From: Sphingomonas sp. Leaf33
Lineage (GTDB): Bacteria; Pseudomonadota; Alphaproteobacteria; Sphingomonadales; Sphingomonadaceae
Direction: 5' to 3'
DNA length: 64,000 nt
Assembly: GCF_001421785.1 (NCBI RefSeq)
Contig: NZ_LMLB01000001.1
Coordinates: 72,374 to 136,373 of the forward strand
The notes below the pieces were generated by a model. The model saw nothing but the letters and a program-made list of their open reading frames with translations, did not search any database and was not told where the DNA came from. Made by a program: the position numbers and the translations under genes. This document shows, in pieces, positions 54,382 to 63,582 of the stretch; the first letter of the stretch is position 1, and every line of letters starts with the position of its first letter.

Positions 54382-56982
54382 ATGAACCGCATCATGGACG
54401 TCCAGAGCACCGCCGCCGCCGCCCCGCGCATCATCCGCCGCAGCGACTATCGCGCCCCCGACTGGCTGGTCGAGACGATCGACCTGAATTTCGACCTGGA
54501 CCCGGCGCGGACGCACGTGACCGCGGTGATGACCGTCGTGCGCAACGGCGTGCACGACCGTCCGCTGCGGCTGGACGGCGATGCGCTGACCCCGGTGTCG
54601 GTCGCGGTCGACGGAACGGCGGTCAGCGACTGGGTGCTCGACGACGGCGCGCTGGTCGTGCCGCTCGACGGCGACACCCACCGGATCGAGACGGTCGTCG
54701 AGCTCGCGCCGGAGACGAATACCCAGCTGATGGGTCTGTATGCGAGCGGCGGGCTGCTCTGCACCCAGTGCGAGGCGCAAGGGTTCCGGCGCATCACCTT
54801 CTTTCCCGATCGGCCCGATGTGCTCGCGACCTACCGCGTCAGGCTGACGGCGGACAAGACGCGCTTCCCGGTGCTGCTGGCCAACGGCGATCCGGTCGGC
54901 GCGGGCGACCTGGCGGACGGGCGGCACTGGGCGGAGTGGCACGACCCATTCCCCAAGCCGAGCTACCTGTTCGCACTGGTCGCGGGCGACTTGGTCGCGA
55001 ACCGATCGACCTTCGTCACGCGATCGGGCCGCGAGGTACGGCTCGGCATCTGGGTTCGCGAAGCCGACCTGCCCAAGACCGACCACGCGCTCCAGGCGCT
55101 GGAGACGTCGATGCGCTGGGACGAGCGCGTCTATGGCCGCGAATACGACCTGGACGTGTTCAACATCGTCGCGGTCGACGATTTCAACTTCGGCGCGATG
55201 GAGAATAAGGGGCTGAACATCTTCAACAGCCGCTACATCCTGGCCGACCCCGATACCGCGACCGATTACGATTACGACGGCATCGCCGCGGTCGTGGCGC
55301 ATGAATATTTCCACAACTGGTCGGGCAACCGCATCACCTGCCGCGACTGGTTCCAGCTGTCGCTGAAGGAAGGCTTCACCGTCTACCGCGACCAGGGGTT
55401 CTCGGCCGACCAGGGGAGCGCCGCGGTCAAGCGGATCGAGGATGTGCGGGGGCTTCGCGCCGCGCAGTTCCCCGAGGACGCCGGGCCGCTGGCGCATCCG
55501 GTCCGCCCGGACGAATATATCGAGATCTCGAACTTCTACACCGCGACCATCTATAACAAGGGCGCCGAGCTCATCCGGATGATCGCGACGATCCTGGGGC
55601 CGGATCGGTTCCGCGCCGCCACCGATCTGTATTTCGATCGCTTCGACGGCCAGGCCGCGACGTGCGAGGATTTCGTCGCGAGCATGGAAGAGGGCGGCGG
55701 TGCCGACCTGACCCAGTTCCGCCTGTGGTATTCACAGGCCGGCACGCCGCGCGTTACCGCGCGACTGACGCACAGTGGGGGCCGCGCGACGCTGCACCTG
55801 TCGCAGCGGGTGCCGCCGACGCCGGGCCAGCCGACCAAGCAGCCGATGGTCCTGCCGCTCAGGATCAGGCTGTTCGGCGGCGAGACCGGGCGCGCACTGA
55901 CCGACGAACAGCTGTTCCTGCTCGACAGCGTCGAGGCCGAGATCGCGTTCGAAACCGTGCCCGAACGCCCGGTGCTGTCGATCAACCGCGGCTTTTCCGC
56001 GCCCGTCATCGTCGAGACCGACCGGACGGCCCAAGACCTGGCGTTCCTCAGCGCGCATGACGACGATCCGTTCGCGCGGTACGAAGCGATGCAGCAGTTG
56101 ATGCTCGACACGCTGGTCTCCGCGGTCGCGACCGGGCGCGGCGATACGCAGGCGGTGGTCGATGCGGTGCTGGGGACGCTGACCGATCCCGCGCTCGACG
56201 CCGCCTTCATCGCAGAGGCCGTGCTGCTGCCGTCGGAAAGCTTCGTCGGCGACCAGATGGCGGTGGTCGATCCCGACGCCATCCACCACGCACGCGAGGC
56301 GTTGCGCGCAGAGCTGGGCCGCGCGCTGGAGGCGGAATGGCGCGCCGCCTATGCCGCCTGCGACGGGCAGGCGTTCGAATATTCGCCCGCCGCCAAGGGT
56401 CGCCGACGCCTGCGCTCGGTCGCGCTCGGCTATATCACCGCTGCCGGGGCAAGCGACGCGGCGGCGCTGGCGTTCGCGCAGTTCGAGGCGGCGGACAACA
56501 TGACCGACCGGCAGGGTGCGCTGGTGACACTGGTCGGCGGCACGTCGGACGAGCGCGAGGCGGCGCTGGACATCTTCTACAACCACTATGCCGACAATCC
56601 GCTGGTGCTGGACAAGTGGTTCCAGGTCCAGGCGCTGTCGTCGCGCGACGACGCGGTGCAGATGGTCGAGGACCTGGCCCGCCACCGCGACTTCACGCTC
56701 GCCAACCCCAACCGCGCACGGGCGCTGGTCGGGGCGTTCGGCGCGAACCAGCGCGCGTTCCACGACGTGTCGGGGCGCGGCTACCGCTTCCTTAGCGACC
56801 AGCTGATCGCGCTCGACAAGCTCAATCCGCAGACCGCGGCGAAGCTGCTGCCGCCGCTCGGCCGATGGAAGCGCTTCGACGCACAGCGCGCCAGCCTGAT
56901 GCGCGGTGAGCTCGAACGCATCCTGGCCGCACCCGGCCTGTCGAAGGACATGTTCGAACAGGCATCGAAAAGCCTCGACTGA
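54382..56982 (+). CDS. pepN: aminopeptidase N
   Basis: M1 family zinc aminopeptidase, 866 residues. GAMENKG (substrate-binding) precedes the zinc motif HEYFH at 307-311 (HEYFHNWSGN), and the third ligand is the glutamate in LKEGFTVYRDQ. Length and layout match E. coli PepN. AAGGGG stands just before the ATG at 54382; a second ATG lies at 54394, and the long frame before 54382 is a shadow of the peptidase gene. Confidence 0.97.
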   Translation: MNRIMDVQSTAAAAPRIIRRSDYRAPDWLVETIDLNFDLDPARTHVTAVMTVVRNGVHDRPLRLDGDALTPVSVAVDGTAVSDWVLDDGALVVPLDGDTHRIETVVELAPETNTQLMGLYASGGLLCTQCEAQGFRRITFFPDRPDVLATYRVRLTADKTRFPVLLANGDPVGAGDLADGRHWAEWHDPFPKPSYLFALVAGDLVANRSTFVTRSGREVRLGIWVREADLPKTDHALQALETSMRWDERVYGREYDLDVFNIVAVDDFNFGAMENKGLNIFNSRYILADPDTATDYDYDGIAAVVAHEYFHNWSGNRITCRDWFQLSLKEGFTVYRDQGFSADQGSAAVKRIEDVRGLRAAQFPEDAGPLAHPVRPDEYIEISNFYTATIYNKGAELIRMIATILGPDRFRAATDLYFDRFDGQAATCEDFVASMEEGGGADLTQFRLWYSQAGTPRVTARLTHSGGRATLHLSQRVPPTPGQPTKQPMVLPLRIRLFGGETGRALTDEQLFLLDSVEAEIAFETVPERPVLSINRGFSAPVIVETDRTAQDLAFLSAHDDDPFARYEAMQQLMLDTLVSAVATGRGDTQAVVDAVLGTLTDPALDAAFIAEAVLLPSESFVGDQMAVVDPDAIHHAREALRAELGRALEAEWRAAYAACDGQAFEYSPAAKGRRRLRSVALGYITAAGASDAAALAFAQFEAADNMTDRQGALVTLVGGTSDEREAALDIFYNHYADNPLVLDKWFQVQALSSRDDAVQMVEDLARHRDFTLANPNRARALVGAFGANQRAFHDVSGRGYRFLSDQLIALDKLNPQTAAKLLPPLGRWKRFDAQRASLMRGELERILAAPGLSKDMFEQASKSLD

Positions 56983-57033
56983 GGCGGCCGGGCGATCGGC
57001 CCGCGATTGGTGGAATGGGCCGGTGGCGGGCGA

Positions 57034-58335
57034 TCAGCCCGCCACGTCCTCCGCATCCAGGCCATAGGCGGTGTGCAGTACGCGGACGGCGAGCTCGGTC
57101 TCGTCCTCGTGGATCAGGACCGACACCTTGATCTCCGACGTGGTGATCGCCTGGATGTTGATGCCGCGTTCGCCGAGCGTCGTGAACATCCTGGACGCGA
57201 CGCCCGCGTGGCTGCGCATGCCGACGCCGACGACCGAGATCTTGGCGACGCGGGTGTCGTGGACCAGCGACTCGAACCCGATGTCGGCCTGTGCGCGGCC
57301 CAGCACGTCCAGGCTCTTCGCCAGGTCGGACGACGGCACGGTGAAGGTCACGTCAGTCGAGGCGGCTTTCTGTCCGGTCGAATGCGCGATGTTCTGGACG
57401 ATCATGTCGACGTTGATGTCGGCGTCCGCCAGCGGCGAGAAGACGCTGGCCACCGCACCCGGCTTGTCGGGGACGGAGGTGAGCGTGATCTTCGCCTCGT
57501 TCTTGTCGTGGGCGATGCCGGTGATGAGCTGGCGTTCCATTCCGTTTGTCTCCTCTTCGCCGACGATCCCCGCGAGCTCCTGCTCGCTCACGATCATGGT
57601 CCCCGGCAGCGTGGCGGCGGCAGGAGCATCGTCGTCGACGAACGACGACAGCACCTGCACGCGGACGTTTTCCTTCATCGCGAGCCCGACCGAGCGGGTC
57701 TGGAGCACCTTGGCGCCCACACTCGCGAGTTCGAGCATTTCCTCATACGTCACGCGCTTCAGTTTGCGCGCGCGCGGCACGATGCGCGGGTCGGTGGTGT
57801 AGACGCCGTCGACATCGGTATAGATGTCACAGCGATCCGCCTTCAGCGCCGCCGCCATCGCGACCGCCGAGGTGTCGGAACCGCCGCGGCCGAGCGTCGT
57901 CACACGCTCGCCGGCGGCCAGGCCCTGGAAACCGGGGATCACCGCGACTTCGCGGTTCGCCATCGCGGCGAGCACCCCCGCCGTCTCGATCTCGCCGATG
58001 CGGGCCGAGGCATGACCGTCCGACGTGCGGATCGGCAATTGCCAGCCGAGCCAGCTGCGCGCGGGCACGCCGATCGCCTGCAAGGCGATCGCGAGCAGCC
58101 CCGACGTGATCTGCTCGCCCGAGGAAACGACGACGTCATATTCACGCGCGTCGTAGAGCGCGCTGGCTTCGCGGCAGAAGCCGACCAGCCGGTCGGTCTC
58201 GCCCGACATGGCGGAGACGACCACCGCGACCTCGTTGCCCGCGGCCCATTCGCGCTTCACGCGATTGGCGACGACGCGGATGCGTTCGATCCCGGCCATC
58301 GACGTGCCGCCGAACTTCATCACGATCCGTGCCAT
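57034..58335 (-). CDS. lysC: aspartate kinase
   Basis: Phosphorylates aspartate, first step to lysine, threonine and methionine. 433 residues with KFGGTSM (7-13), SSGEQITSGLLAIALQ and GRGGSDTSAVA in the kinase domain, then two ACT domains for feedback (about 275-345 and 350-425). A linker (DDDAPAAATLPGTMIVSEQE, in part) makes it slightly longer than many LysC proteins. The ATG at 58335 drops an implausible leader. Divergent from ubiG by 56 bases. Confidence 0.97.
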   Translation of the reverse strand: MARIVMKFGGTSMAGIERIRVVANRVKREWAAGNEVAVVVSAMSGETDRLVGFCREASALYDAREYDVVVSSGEQITSGLLAIALQAIGVPARSWLGWQLPIRTSDGHASARIGEIETAGVLAAMANREVAVIPGFQGLAAGERVTTLGRGGSDTSAVAMAAALKADRCDIYTDVDGVYTTDPRIVPRARKLKRVTYEEMLELASVGAKVLQTRSVGLAMKENVRVQVLSSFVDDDAPAAATLPGTMIVSEQELAGIVGEEETNGMERQLITGIAHDKNEAKITLTSVPDKPGAVASVFSPLADADINVDMIVQNIAHSTGQKAASTDVTFTVPSSDLAKSLDVLGRAQADIGFESLVHDTRVAKISVVGVGMRSHAGVASRMFTTLGERGINIQAITTSEIKVSVLIHEDETELAVRVLHTAYGLDAEDVAG

Positions 58336-58391
58336 GCGTGCGCCCGATCTGCCCCTTGGACCCCAGAGTGCGCGCCTGATAGGAGGGGGAC

Positions 58392-59138
58392 ATGACCGAT
58401 GCAACCGTAACGACCGTGACGACCGTGACGATCGACCCGCGCGAAGCCGCGCATTTCGGCAAGCTGGCCGCCGACTGGTGGAACCCGAAGGGTTCGTCGG
58501 CGATGCTCCACCGACTGAATCCGCCGCGGCTCGCCTATCTGCGCGAGCGGGTGGACGCGCATTGGGACGGCGACAGTGCCAGCTTCACGCCGCTCAGCGG
58601 CAAACGCGCACTCGACATGGGCTGCGGCGCCGGGTTGCTGAGCGAACCGCTCGCCCGGCTGGGCGCCACGGTGACCGCGGTCGATGCCGCGCCCGAGAAT
58701 ATCGGCGCGGCACGCGCGCACGCATCGGCGGTCGGGCTGACGATCGACTATCGCACCGGCACCACCGAAGCGGTCGCGGGCGAGACGTTCGACCTGGTCG
58801 TCAGCTTCGAAGTGATCGAGCATGTCCCCGATCCCGCCGCCTTCGTCACCGCGCTTGCCGGCAACCTGGCGCCGGGCGGGCTGCTGCTGCTGTCGACGCC
58901 CAACCGCACGCCGCTGTCGAAGCTGGCGATGATCACGCTCGCCGAAGGGGTGGGAGCCATCCCGAAGGGCACGCACGACTGGGAAAAATTCCTGACGCCC
59001 GAGGACCTGGGCGCGTTGCTGACACGCGCGGGATTGCGGGTCGTCGACACCCGCGGCCTGTCGTTTTCGCCGGCGGCGGGCTTTCACCTCAGCGACAACA
59101 CCGCGCTCGACTATTTCATCGCCGCGGTCGCCGCCTGA
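58392..59138 (+). CDS. ubiG: ubiquinone biosynthesis O-methyltransferase
   Basis: SAM-dependent enzyme making two O-methylations in ubiquinone synthesis. 248 residues, with FGKLAADWWNPKG at the start, LDMGCGAGLLSEPLARLG as SAM loop, and STPNRTPLSKLAMI. The ATG at 58392 is followed by a threonine/valine-rich start. Its last 23 bases overlap the convergent YihY gene. Confidence 0.96.
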   Translation: MTDATVTTVTTVTIDPREAAHFGKLAADWWNPKGSSAMLHRLNPPRLAYLRERVDAHWDGDSASFTPLSGKRALDMGCGAGLLSEPLARLGATVTAVDAAPENIGAARAHASAVGLTIDYRTGTTEAVAGETFDLVVSFEVIEHVPDPAAFVTALAGNLAPGGLLLLSTPNRTPLSKLAMITLAEGVGAIPKGTHDWEKFLTPEDLGALLTRAGLRVVDTRGLSFSPAAGFHLSDNTALDYFIAAVAA

Positions 59139-60108
59139 CCGCGATGACCGCGGCGAGCGCCAGCACCGCGATATCGGCGACGCGCATCGGCCGCGATTCG
59201 CGCGCGGGCGGGGCCGCAGCCGTTTCGCGGGGCACCGGCTGCTCCAGCACGGCGTTCAGTTCGGCGCCCAGCAGGAAGACATAGGCGCTGAGCCACAGCC
59301 AGGTCAGCAGCACGATGACCGCCGACAGCGAGCCATAGGTCGCGCCGTAATTGCCGAAATTGGCGGCGTAGAGCCCGAACGCCGACGTGCCCGCCAGCCA
59401 CAGTGCGGTCGCGCCGACCGATCCGGGCGACAGCCACACGAACCGCGGCCGATCGCGCGCCGGCCCAACATGGAACAGCAGCGCCGCTGCGGTCATGACC
59501 AGCGTCGCGAGCAGGATATAGCCCGCCGGGCGCACCAGGATCAGGACGATCCGGGGCGCACCCGGGATCAGCCCTTCGAGAAAACCGACCAGCGCGATCG
59601 CCAGCATCGCGAGGAAGACCAGCGCCACGCCGCCCAGCACGACGCCGACGTAGAGCAGGTTCAGCCGGACCAGCCCGCGCGTCTCGCGCACGTCGTTGGC
59701 GACGTTCAGCCCGGCGACGATCGCCGATGCGCCCTTGGTCGCGCCGTACAGCGCGATGACGATTGCGATTGCCAGCCCCAGCCCTTGCTTGCCCTTCGAC
59801 GATTCGACGACGGTCAGCAGCTGGTCGGTGACGACCGACGCGGCCTCTTGCGGCAGCATGGCAAAGATGGCGGTGACGTTGCGCTGGACCGTTTCGGTCC
59901 CGGCGAACAGGCCGTAGCTCAGCACCACTGACGCCAGCAGCGGTACGATCGCGGCAAAGGCGTAGAAGGCGACACCGGCGGCGAACAGCGAGACGTTATT
60001 GTCGCCGGTCCGCGTCCAGGTCCGCTTGAGCACGGCCAGCCAGCCGCCCGCCGGCACCGCGAACGGCGACCGGGCGGCGGCGCCCGCAGTCTCGTCGGCA
60101 TGGATCAT
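59116..60108 (-). CDS. YihY/virulence factor BrkB family membrane protein (second copy)
   Basis: A 330-residue inner-membrane protein of the same family as 49513-50484 but clearly diverged. Motifs include GVAFYAFAAIVPLLASVVL and YGSLSAVIVLLTWLWLSAYVFLLGAELNA. Function unknown. The gene follows csaA by 50 bases on the same strand, and its end overlaps ubiG by 23 bases head-on. Confidence 0.9.
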   Translation of the reverse strand: MIHADETAGAAARSPFAVPAGGWLAVLKRTWTRTGDNNVSLFAAGVAFYAFAAIVPLLASVVLSYGLFAGTETVQRNVTAIFAMLPQEAASVVTDQLLTVVESSKGKQGLGLAIAIVIALYGATKGASAIVAGLNVANDVRETRGLVRLNLLYVGVVLGGVALVFLAMLAIALVGFLEGLIPGAPRIVLILVRPAGYILLATLVMTAAALLFHVGPARDRPRFVWLSPGSVGATALWLAGTSAFGLYAANFGNYGATYGSLSAVIVLLTWLWLSAYVFLLGAELNAVLEQPVPRETAAAPPARESRPMRVADIAVLALAAVIAVRRRPRR

Positions 60109-60158
60109 CGCAGTCCCCCTGTCCGGGCGATCAACCGACGACGCAGGCGTTCGTGCCG

Positions 60159-60530
60159 TCAGAACAGCCGCCCGCCATCGGGCACGGTCGTGCCGGGGCC
60201 GACCAGCACCACCCGGCCCTCGGCATCGGGGAAGCCGAGCGTCAGCACTTCGCTCATCACCGGACCGATCTGGCGGGGCGGGAAATTCACCACCGCCGCC
60301 ACCTGCCGCCCGACCAGCTCGTCCAGCGCGTAATGCTCGGTGATCTGGGCCGAGGATGTCTTGCGGCCGATGGCGGGCCCGAAATCGATCGTCAGCCGAT
60401 AGGCGGGCTTGCGCGCCTGGGGAAAGGGAAGCGCCTCGACGATGGTGCCGACGCGGATGTCGACCGCCAGGAACTGCTCGAAGGCGATCGGCGGAGCCGC
60501 AGGTGCGGCGCTGTCATGGGTCATGTGCAT
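60159..60530 (-). CDS. csaA: tRNA-binding domain protein CsaA
   Basis: A 123-residue OB-fold protein, related to the tRNA-binding domain of methionyl-tRNA synthetase (FLAVDIRVGTIVEA, KPAYRLTIDFG, VNFPPRQIGPVMSEVL). It acts as a dimer with proposed chaperone or tRNA-binding roles. Start could be 60530 or the next ATG at 60524. Divergent from ung by 53 bases. Confidence 0.93.
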   Translation of the reverse strand: MHMTHDSAAPAAPPIAFEQFLAVDIRVGTIVEALPFPQARKPAYRLTIDFGPAIGRKTSSAQITEHYALDELVGRQVAAVVNFPPRQIGPVMSEVLTLGFPDAEGRVVLVGPGTTVPDGGRLF

Positions 60531-60583
60531 GGTCGCGGCCCTGTTGCCACGCCGCGGCGCGATCGCCTAGCAACCGCTGGCAT

Positions 60584-61291
60584 ATGATCGACCTCACTCT
60601 TCCGCCGCGCTGGCACAGCGCCCTGCGCGCCGAGCTCGACCAGCCCTACATCGCCGAGCTGCAAGGCTTCCTGGCGGCGGAGCTGGCCGCGGACACGCCC
60701 GTCTTTCCAGCGGTCGAGGACTGGTTCGCCGCTTTGGCGCGGACGGCGCCGGAGGACGTGCGCGTCGTCATCCTCGGCCAGGACCCGTACCACGGCGCCG
60801 GCCAGGCGCACGGCCTGTCCTTTTCGGTCCGCCCCGGCGTGCGTGTGCGGCCCAGCCTGCGCAACATCTACAAGGAACTGCACGGCGACCTCGGCATCCC
60901 GCCTGCGTCGCATGGGTATCTGGCGCACTGGGCCGACCAGGGCGTGCTGCTGCTCAACACGACGCTGACGGTGCGCGCCGCCAGTCCGGCGTCGCACGCA
61001 GGTCGCGGGTGGGAGCGGCTGACCGACGCCGTCATCCGCGTGGTCGATGCCGGGCCGCAGCCGGTCGTCTTCCTGCTGTGGGGCGCGCACGCGCGAACGA
61101 AGGCCACGCTCGTCGATGCGAGCCGCCACTGCGTGCTGCAGAGCGCGCACCCCTCGCCGCTGTCGGCGCGCACCGGGTTCTTCGGATCGGCACCTTTCTC
61201 GAAAGCCAACGCGTTCCTGGCCGCGCACGGCCGCGGCACGATCGATTGGGCCTTGCCGGCGATCGATCAACATGGTTCAATCTCTGCCTGA
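60584..61291 (+). CDS. ung: uracil-DNA glycosylase
   Basis: Family 1 glycosylase removing uracil from DNA, start of base excision repair. 235 residues with GQDPYH (65-70, water-activating aspartate D67) and HPSPLSA (H189). The ATG at 60584 gives the normal length; the longer frame upstream is a shadow of csaA. It is followed 48 bases later by the S41 peptidase. Confidence 0.98.
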   Translation: MIDLTLPPRWHSALRAELDQPYIAELQGFLAAELAADTPVFPAVEDWFAALARTAPEDVRVVILGQDPYHGAGQAHGLSFSVRPGVRVRPSLRNIYKELHGDLGIPPASHGYLAHWADQGVLLLNTTLTVRAASPASHAGRGWERLTDAVIRVVDAGPQPVVFLLWGAHARTKATLVDASRHCVLQSAHPSPLSARTGFFGSAPFSKANAFLAAHGRGTIDWALPAIDQHGSISA

Positions 61292-61339
61292 CATGGATCA
61301 GGCGTTCCGGTAAGCGTCTGATCCTGGGGAGGAAATTCC

Positions 61340-62827
61340 ATGAGTTTCAGGCGTATCGGGGCGGCGGCCTCCATCCTGGCGATGCTCAGCGCGTGCGGCG
61401 ACGGGGGTGGCAGCGGGACCGGCAGCGTGTCCGGGCCGTTCACCTCGGCACCGGCGCCGACACCCACCCCGACCGGAACCAGCAGCCCGACGCCGACCGC
61501 GACCGCCGGCTGTTCGCTGCGCGAGCGCCAGGACTGGGTCGCGGCGCAGATGCGCGAATGGTATCTGTTCCCGGAAACGCTGCCGTCGAATCAGGACCCG
61601 ACGCCCTATGCCAGCGTCGACACCTATCTCGACTATCTGACCGCTACCGCGCGCAGCCAGCGGCGCGACCGTTATTTCACCTATGTCACCTCGATCGCGG
61701 AAGAGAACGCCTATTACGCCTCGGGCGAGACGGCGGGCTTCGGCGTCCGGCTGGCGCTCGATTCCGCGTCGCGGCGTCTGTACGTGACCGAAGCGTATGA
61801 AGGCGCCCCCGCGCTGACCGCCGGGATCGATCGCGGGACCGAAATCGTCGCCATCGGTACGTCCACGGCCAACCTGCGCACCGTCACCGATATCCTTGCC
61901 GCGCAAGGATCGGCCGGGCTCAACGACGCGCTCGGCCCCAATACCGCCGGGACGGCGCGTCTGCTGCGTATCCGCACGGCCGGCGCCACGACGACCAGCG
62001 ACGTGACGGTGACCAAGACCGACTTCGCGCTGACCCCGGTGTCCAGCCGCTATGGCTACAAGATCCTCACCGACGGCGGGAAGAAGGTCGGCTATGTCAA
62101 CCTGCGGACGTTCATCTCGACCGCCAACGACGGCCTGCGCACCGCCTTCGCCGCGTTGAAGGCGGCGGGGGTCACCGAAGTCATCGTCGACCTGCGCTAC
62201 AACGGCGGCGGGCTGGTGTCGGTCGCGGAGACGTTCGGCAACCTGCTCGGCGCCAGCCGCTCGACCAGCGACGTGTTCAGCTACACGACGTTCCGCCCCG
62301 AAAAGGCATCGAACAACTCGACCGCCTATTTCGCGCCCCAGCCCCAGTCGATCGCGCCGACCAAGATCGCCTTCATCGGCACCGGCGGCACCGCGTCGGC
62401 CAGCGAACTGGTCATCAACGCGTTCATTCCGTACCTCGGCAGCAACATCGCGCTGGTCGGCACCAACACCTATGGCAAGCCGGTCGGTCAGATCGCGCTC
62501 GACCGGTCGGCATGCGACGACCGCCTGCGCGTCATCGCGTTCGCGACGCAGAACCGCGACCGGTCGGCCGCCTATTTCGACGGGCTGGCGACCGTGGTCC
62601 CGCGCACCTGTTCGGCCAGCGACGACATCTTCTATCCGCTGGGCGACCCGCGCGAGGCGTCGGTCGCGGCGGCGCTCAATTTCCTGGGCGGGCGCAGCTG
62701 CACCTCGATCACCGCAGCGACCGCGACTGCGTCGTCGAGCCGCCAGTCGCTGGGACTCAGCCAGTCGGAACTGCTGACCCCGGATCGCCCGTCGACCGTC
62801 CAGCGCGAAGTCCCCGGCACCTTCTGA
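61340..62827 (+). CDS. S41 family peptidase, lipoprotein
   Basis: A 495-residue carboxy-terminal-processing-type serine peptidase. Lipoprotein signal with lipobox LSAC (cysteine near residue 19), then a glycine/threonine/proline-rich linker. A PDZ-like region (around 125-200) with GFGVRLALDS precedes the S41 catalytic core. The core motif TASASE at 351-356 holds the nucleophile serine, and the TYGKPVGQIAL segment likely holds the lysine. Start has GGGGAGGAAATTCC ahead of it. Role could be envelope protein quality control. Confidence 0.92.
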   Translation: MSFRRIGAAASILAMLSACGDGGGSGTGSVSGPFTSAPAPTPTPTGTSSPTPTATAGCSLRERQDWVAAQMREWYLFPETLPSNQDPTPYASVDTYLDYLTATARSQRRDRYFTYVTSIAEENAYYASGETAGFGVRLALDSASRRLYVTEAYEGAPALTAGIDRGTEIVAIGTSTANLRTVTDILAAQGSAGLNDALGPNTAGTARLLRIRTAGATTTSDVTVTKTDFALTPVSSRYGYKILTDGGKKVGYVNLRTFISTANDGLRTAFAALKAAGVTEVIVDLRYNGGGLVSVAETFGNLLGASRSTSDVFSYTTFRPEKASNNSTAYFAPQPQSIAPTKIAFIGTGGTASASELVINAFIPYLGSNIALVGTNTYGKPVGQIALDRSACDDRLRVIAFATQNRDRSAAYFDGLATVVPRTCSASDDIFYPLGDPREASVAAALNFLGGRSCTSITAATATASSSRQSLGLSQSELLTPDRPSTVQREVPGTF

Positions 62828-62840
62828 CGCGCATGCGGCG

Positions 62841-63425
62841 TCACCGGAACAGGCAGGTGACGCCCGCCCACAGGTCGGTGATGCGCGCCTGCGGTCCTGG
62901 TCCGTCGAGCAGGCCGCCCATGGCGCCGGCCGCGAATTCGGTGCCGAGCGTGCTGTCTGGCAGCGTGATCGCATAGGCGCTCTTCAGCGCCGCCCGCGTC
63001 GATCCCGGACCGATCCCGGCCATGGTCGTGACGGTGCCACGCGCGGTGCGATCGACCGACCAGCCGGCAAAGCGATCGTCCTGGAATTGCAGCATCAGCC
63101 CGTCGCGGTAGCGGGCAAAGCCAAGCGGTCCGGCGCCACATTCGGCATTGGTGCCGACATCGGGGCTACCGCGCCGGGCGAGTGCCGCCAGCGTGTCGCT
63201 GCGCGATGTACCGAAGGGGATCGGCCGGGTGCGGCCGCTCAGCCGATCGACCAGCCGCAATCCCTCTTCATCGACCGCGACGACGGGCTGTGTGGCGGCG
63301 GGCTGCGTAGCGGTCGGGGTCGGGGTCGGGGTCGCCGGCGGGGGTGGAGGCGCGGTGCGTTCGACCGGCGCGGCACCACAGGCGGTCAGGCTCGCGGTCA
63401 GCACGACTGCTATCATGCTGCGCAT
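62841..63425 (-). CDS. hypothetical lipoprotein
   Basis: A 194-residue precursor with lipobox LTAC (cysteine at about 16), then a Pro/Thr-rich linker with repeated PTPT, then a globular part of about 140 residues with two cysteines (NAECGAG and TCLFR). The last part has RITDLWAGVTC. No domain recognised. It converges with the S41 peptidase gene. Confidence 0.8.
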   Translation of the reverse strand: MRSMIAVVLTASLTACGAAPVERTAPPPPPATPTPTPTATQPAATQPVVAVDEEGLRLVDRLSGRTRPIPFGTSRSDTLAALARRGSPDVGTNAECGAGPLGFARYRDGLMLQFQDDRFAGWSVDRTARGTVTTMAGIGPGSTRAALKSAYAITLPDSTLGTEFAAGAMGGLLDGPGPQARITDLWAGVTCLFR

Positions 63426-63485
63426 CGTCAGGTCTCCTCGTTCGGCCGACGATAGACGCGCGACCGCCGGGGCGCAAAACGCGCG

Positions 63486-63515
63486 AAAACCCCGGTGGCC
63501 GAAACCACCGGGGTT
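63486..63515 (-). terminator. rho-independent terminator of the flagellin gene
   Basis: An 11-bp perfect stem (AACCCCGGTGG with CCACCGGGGTT, 63488-63498 and 63505-63515) and a six-base loop, followed on the minus strand by a short T run. It lies 68 bases after the flagellin stop. Confidence 0.85.
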
Positions 63516-63582
63516 CTGTTCCCATAAGCGGGAGTGGCGCCTGTCAGGGGGGTGACGCCACCCCCGCTAGGACGGGACCTGC

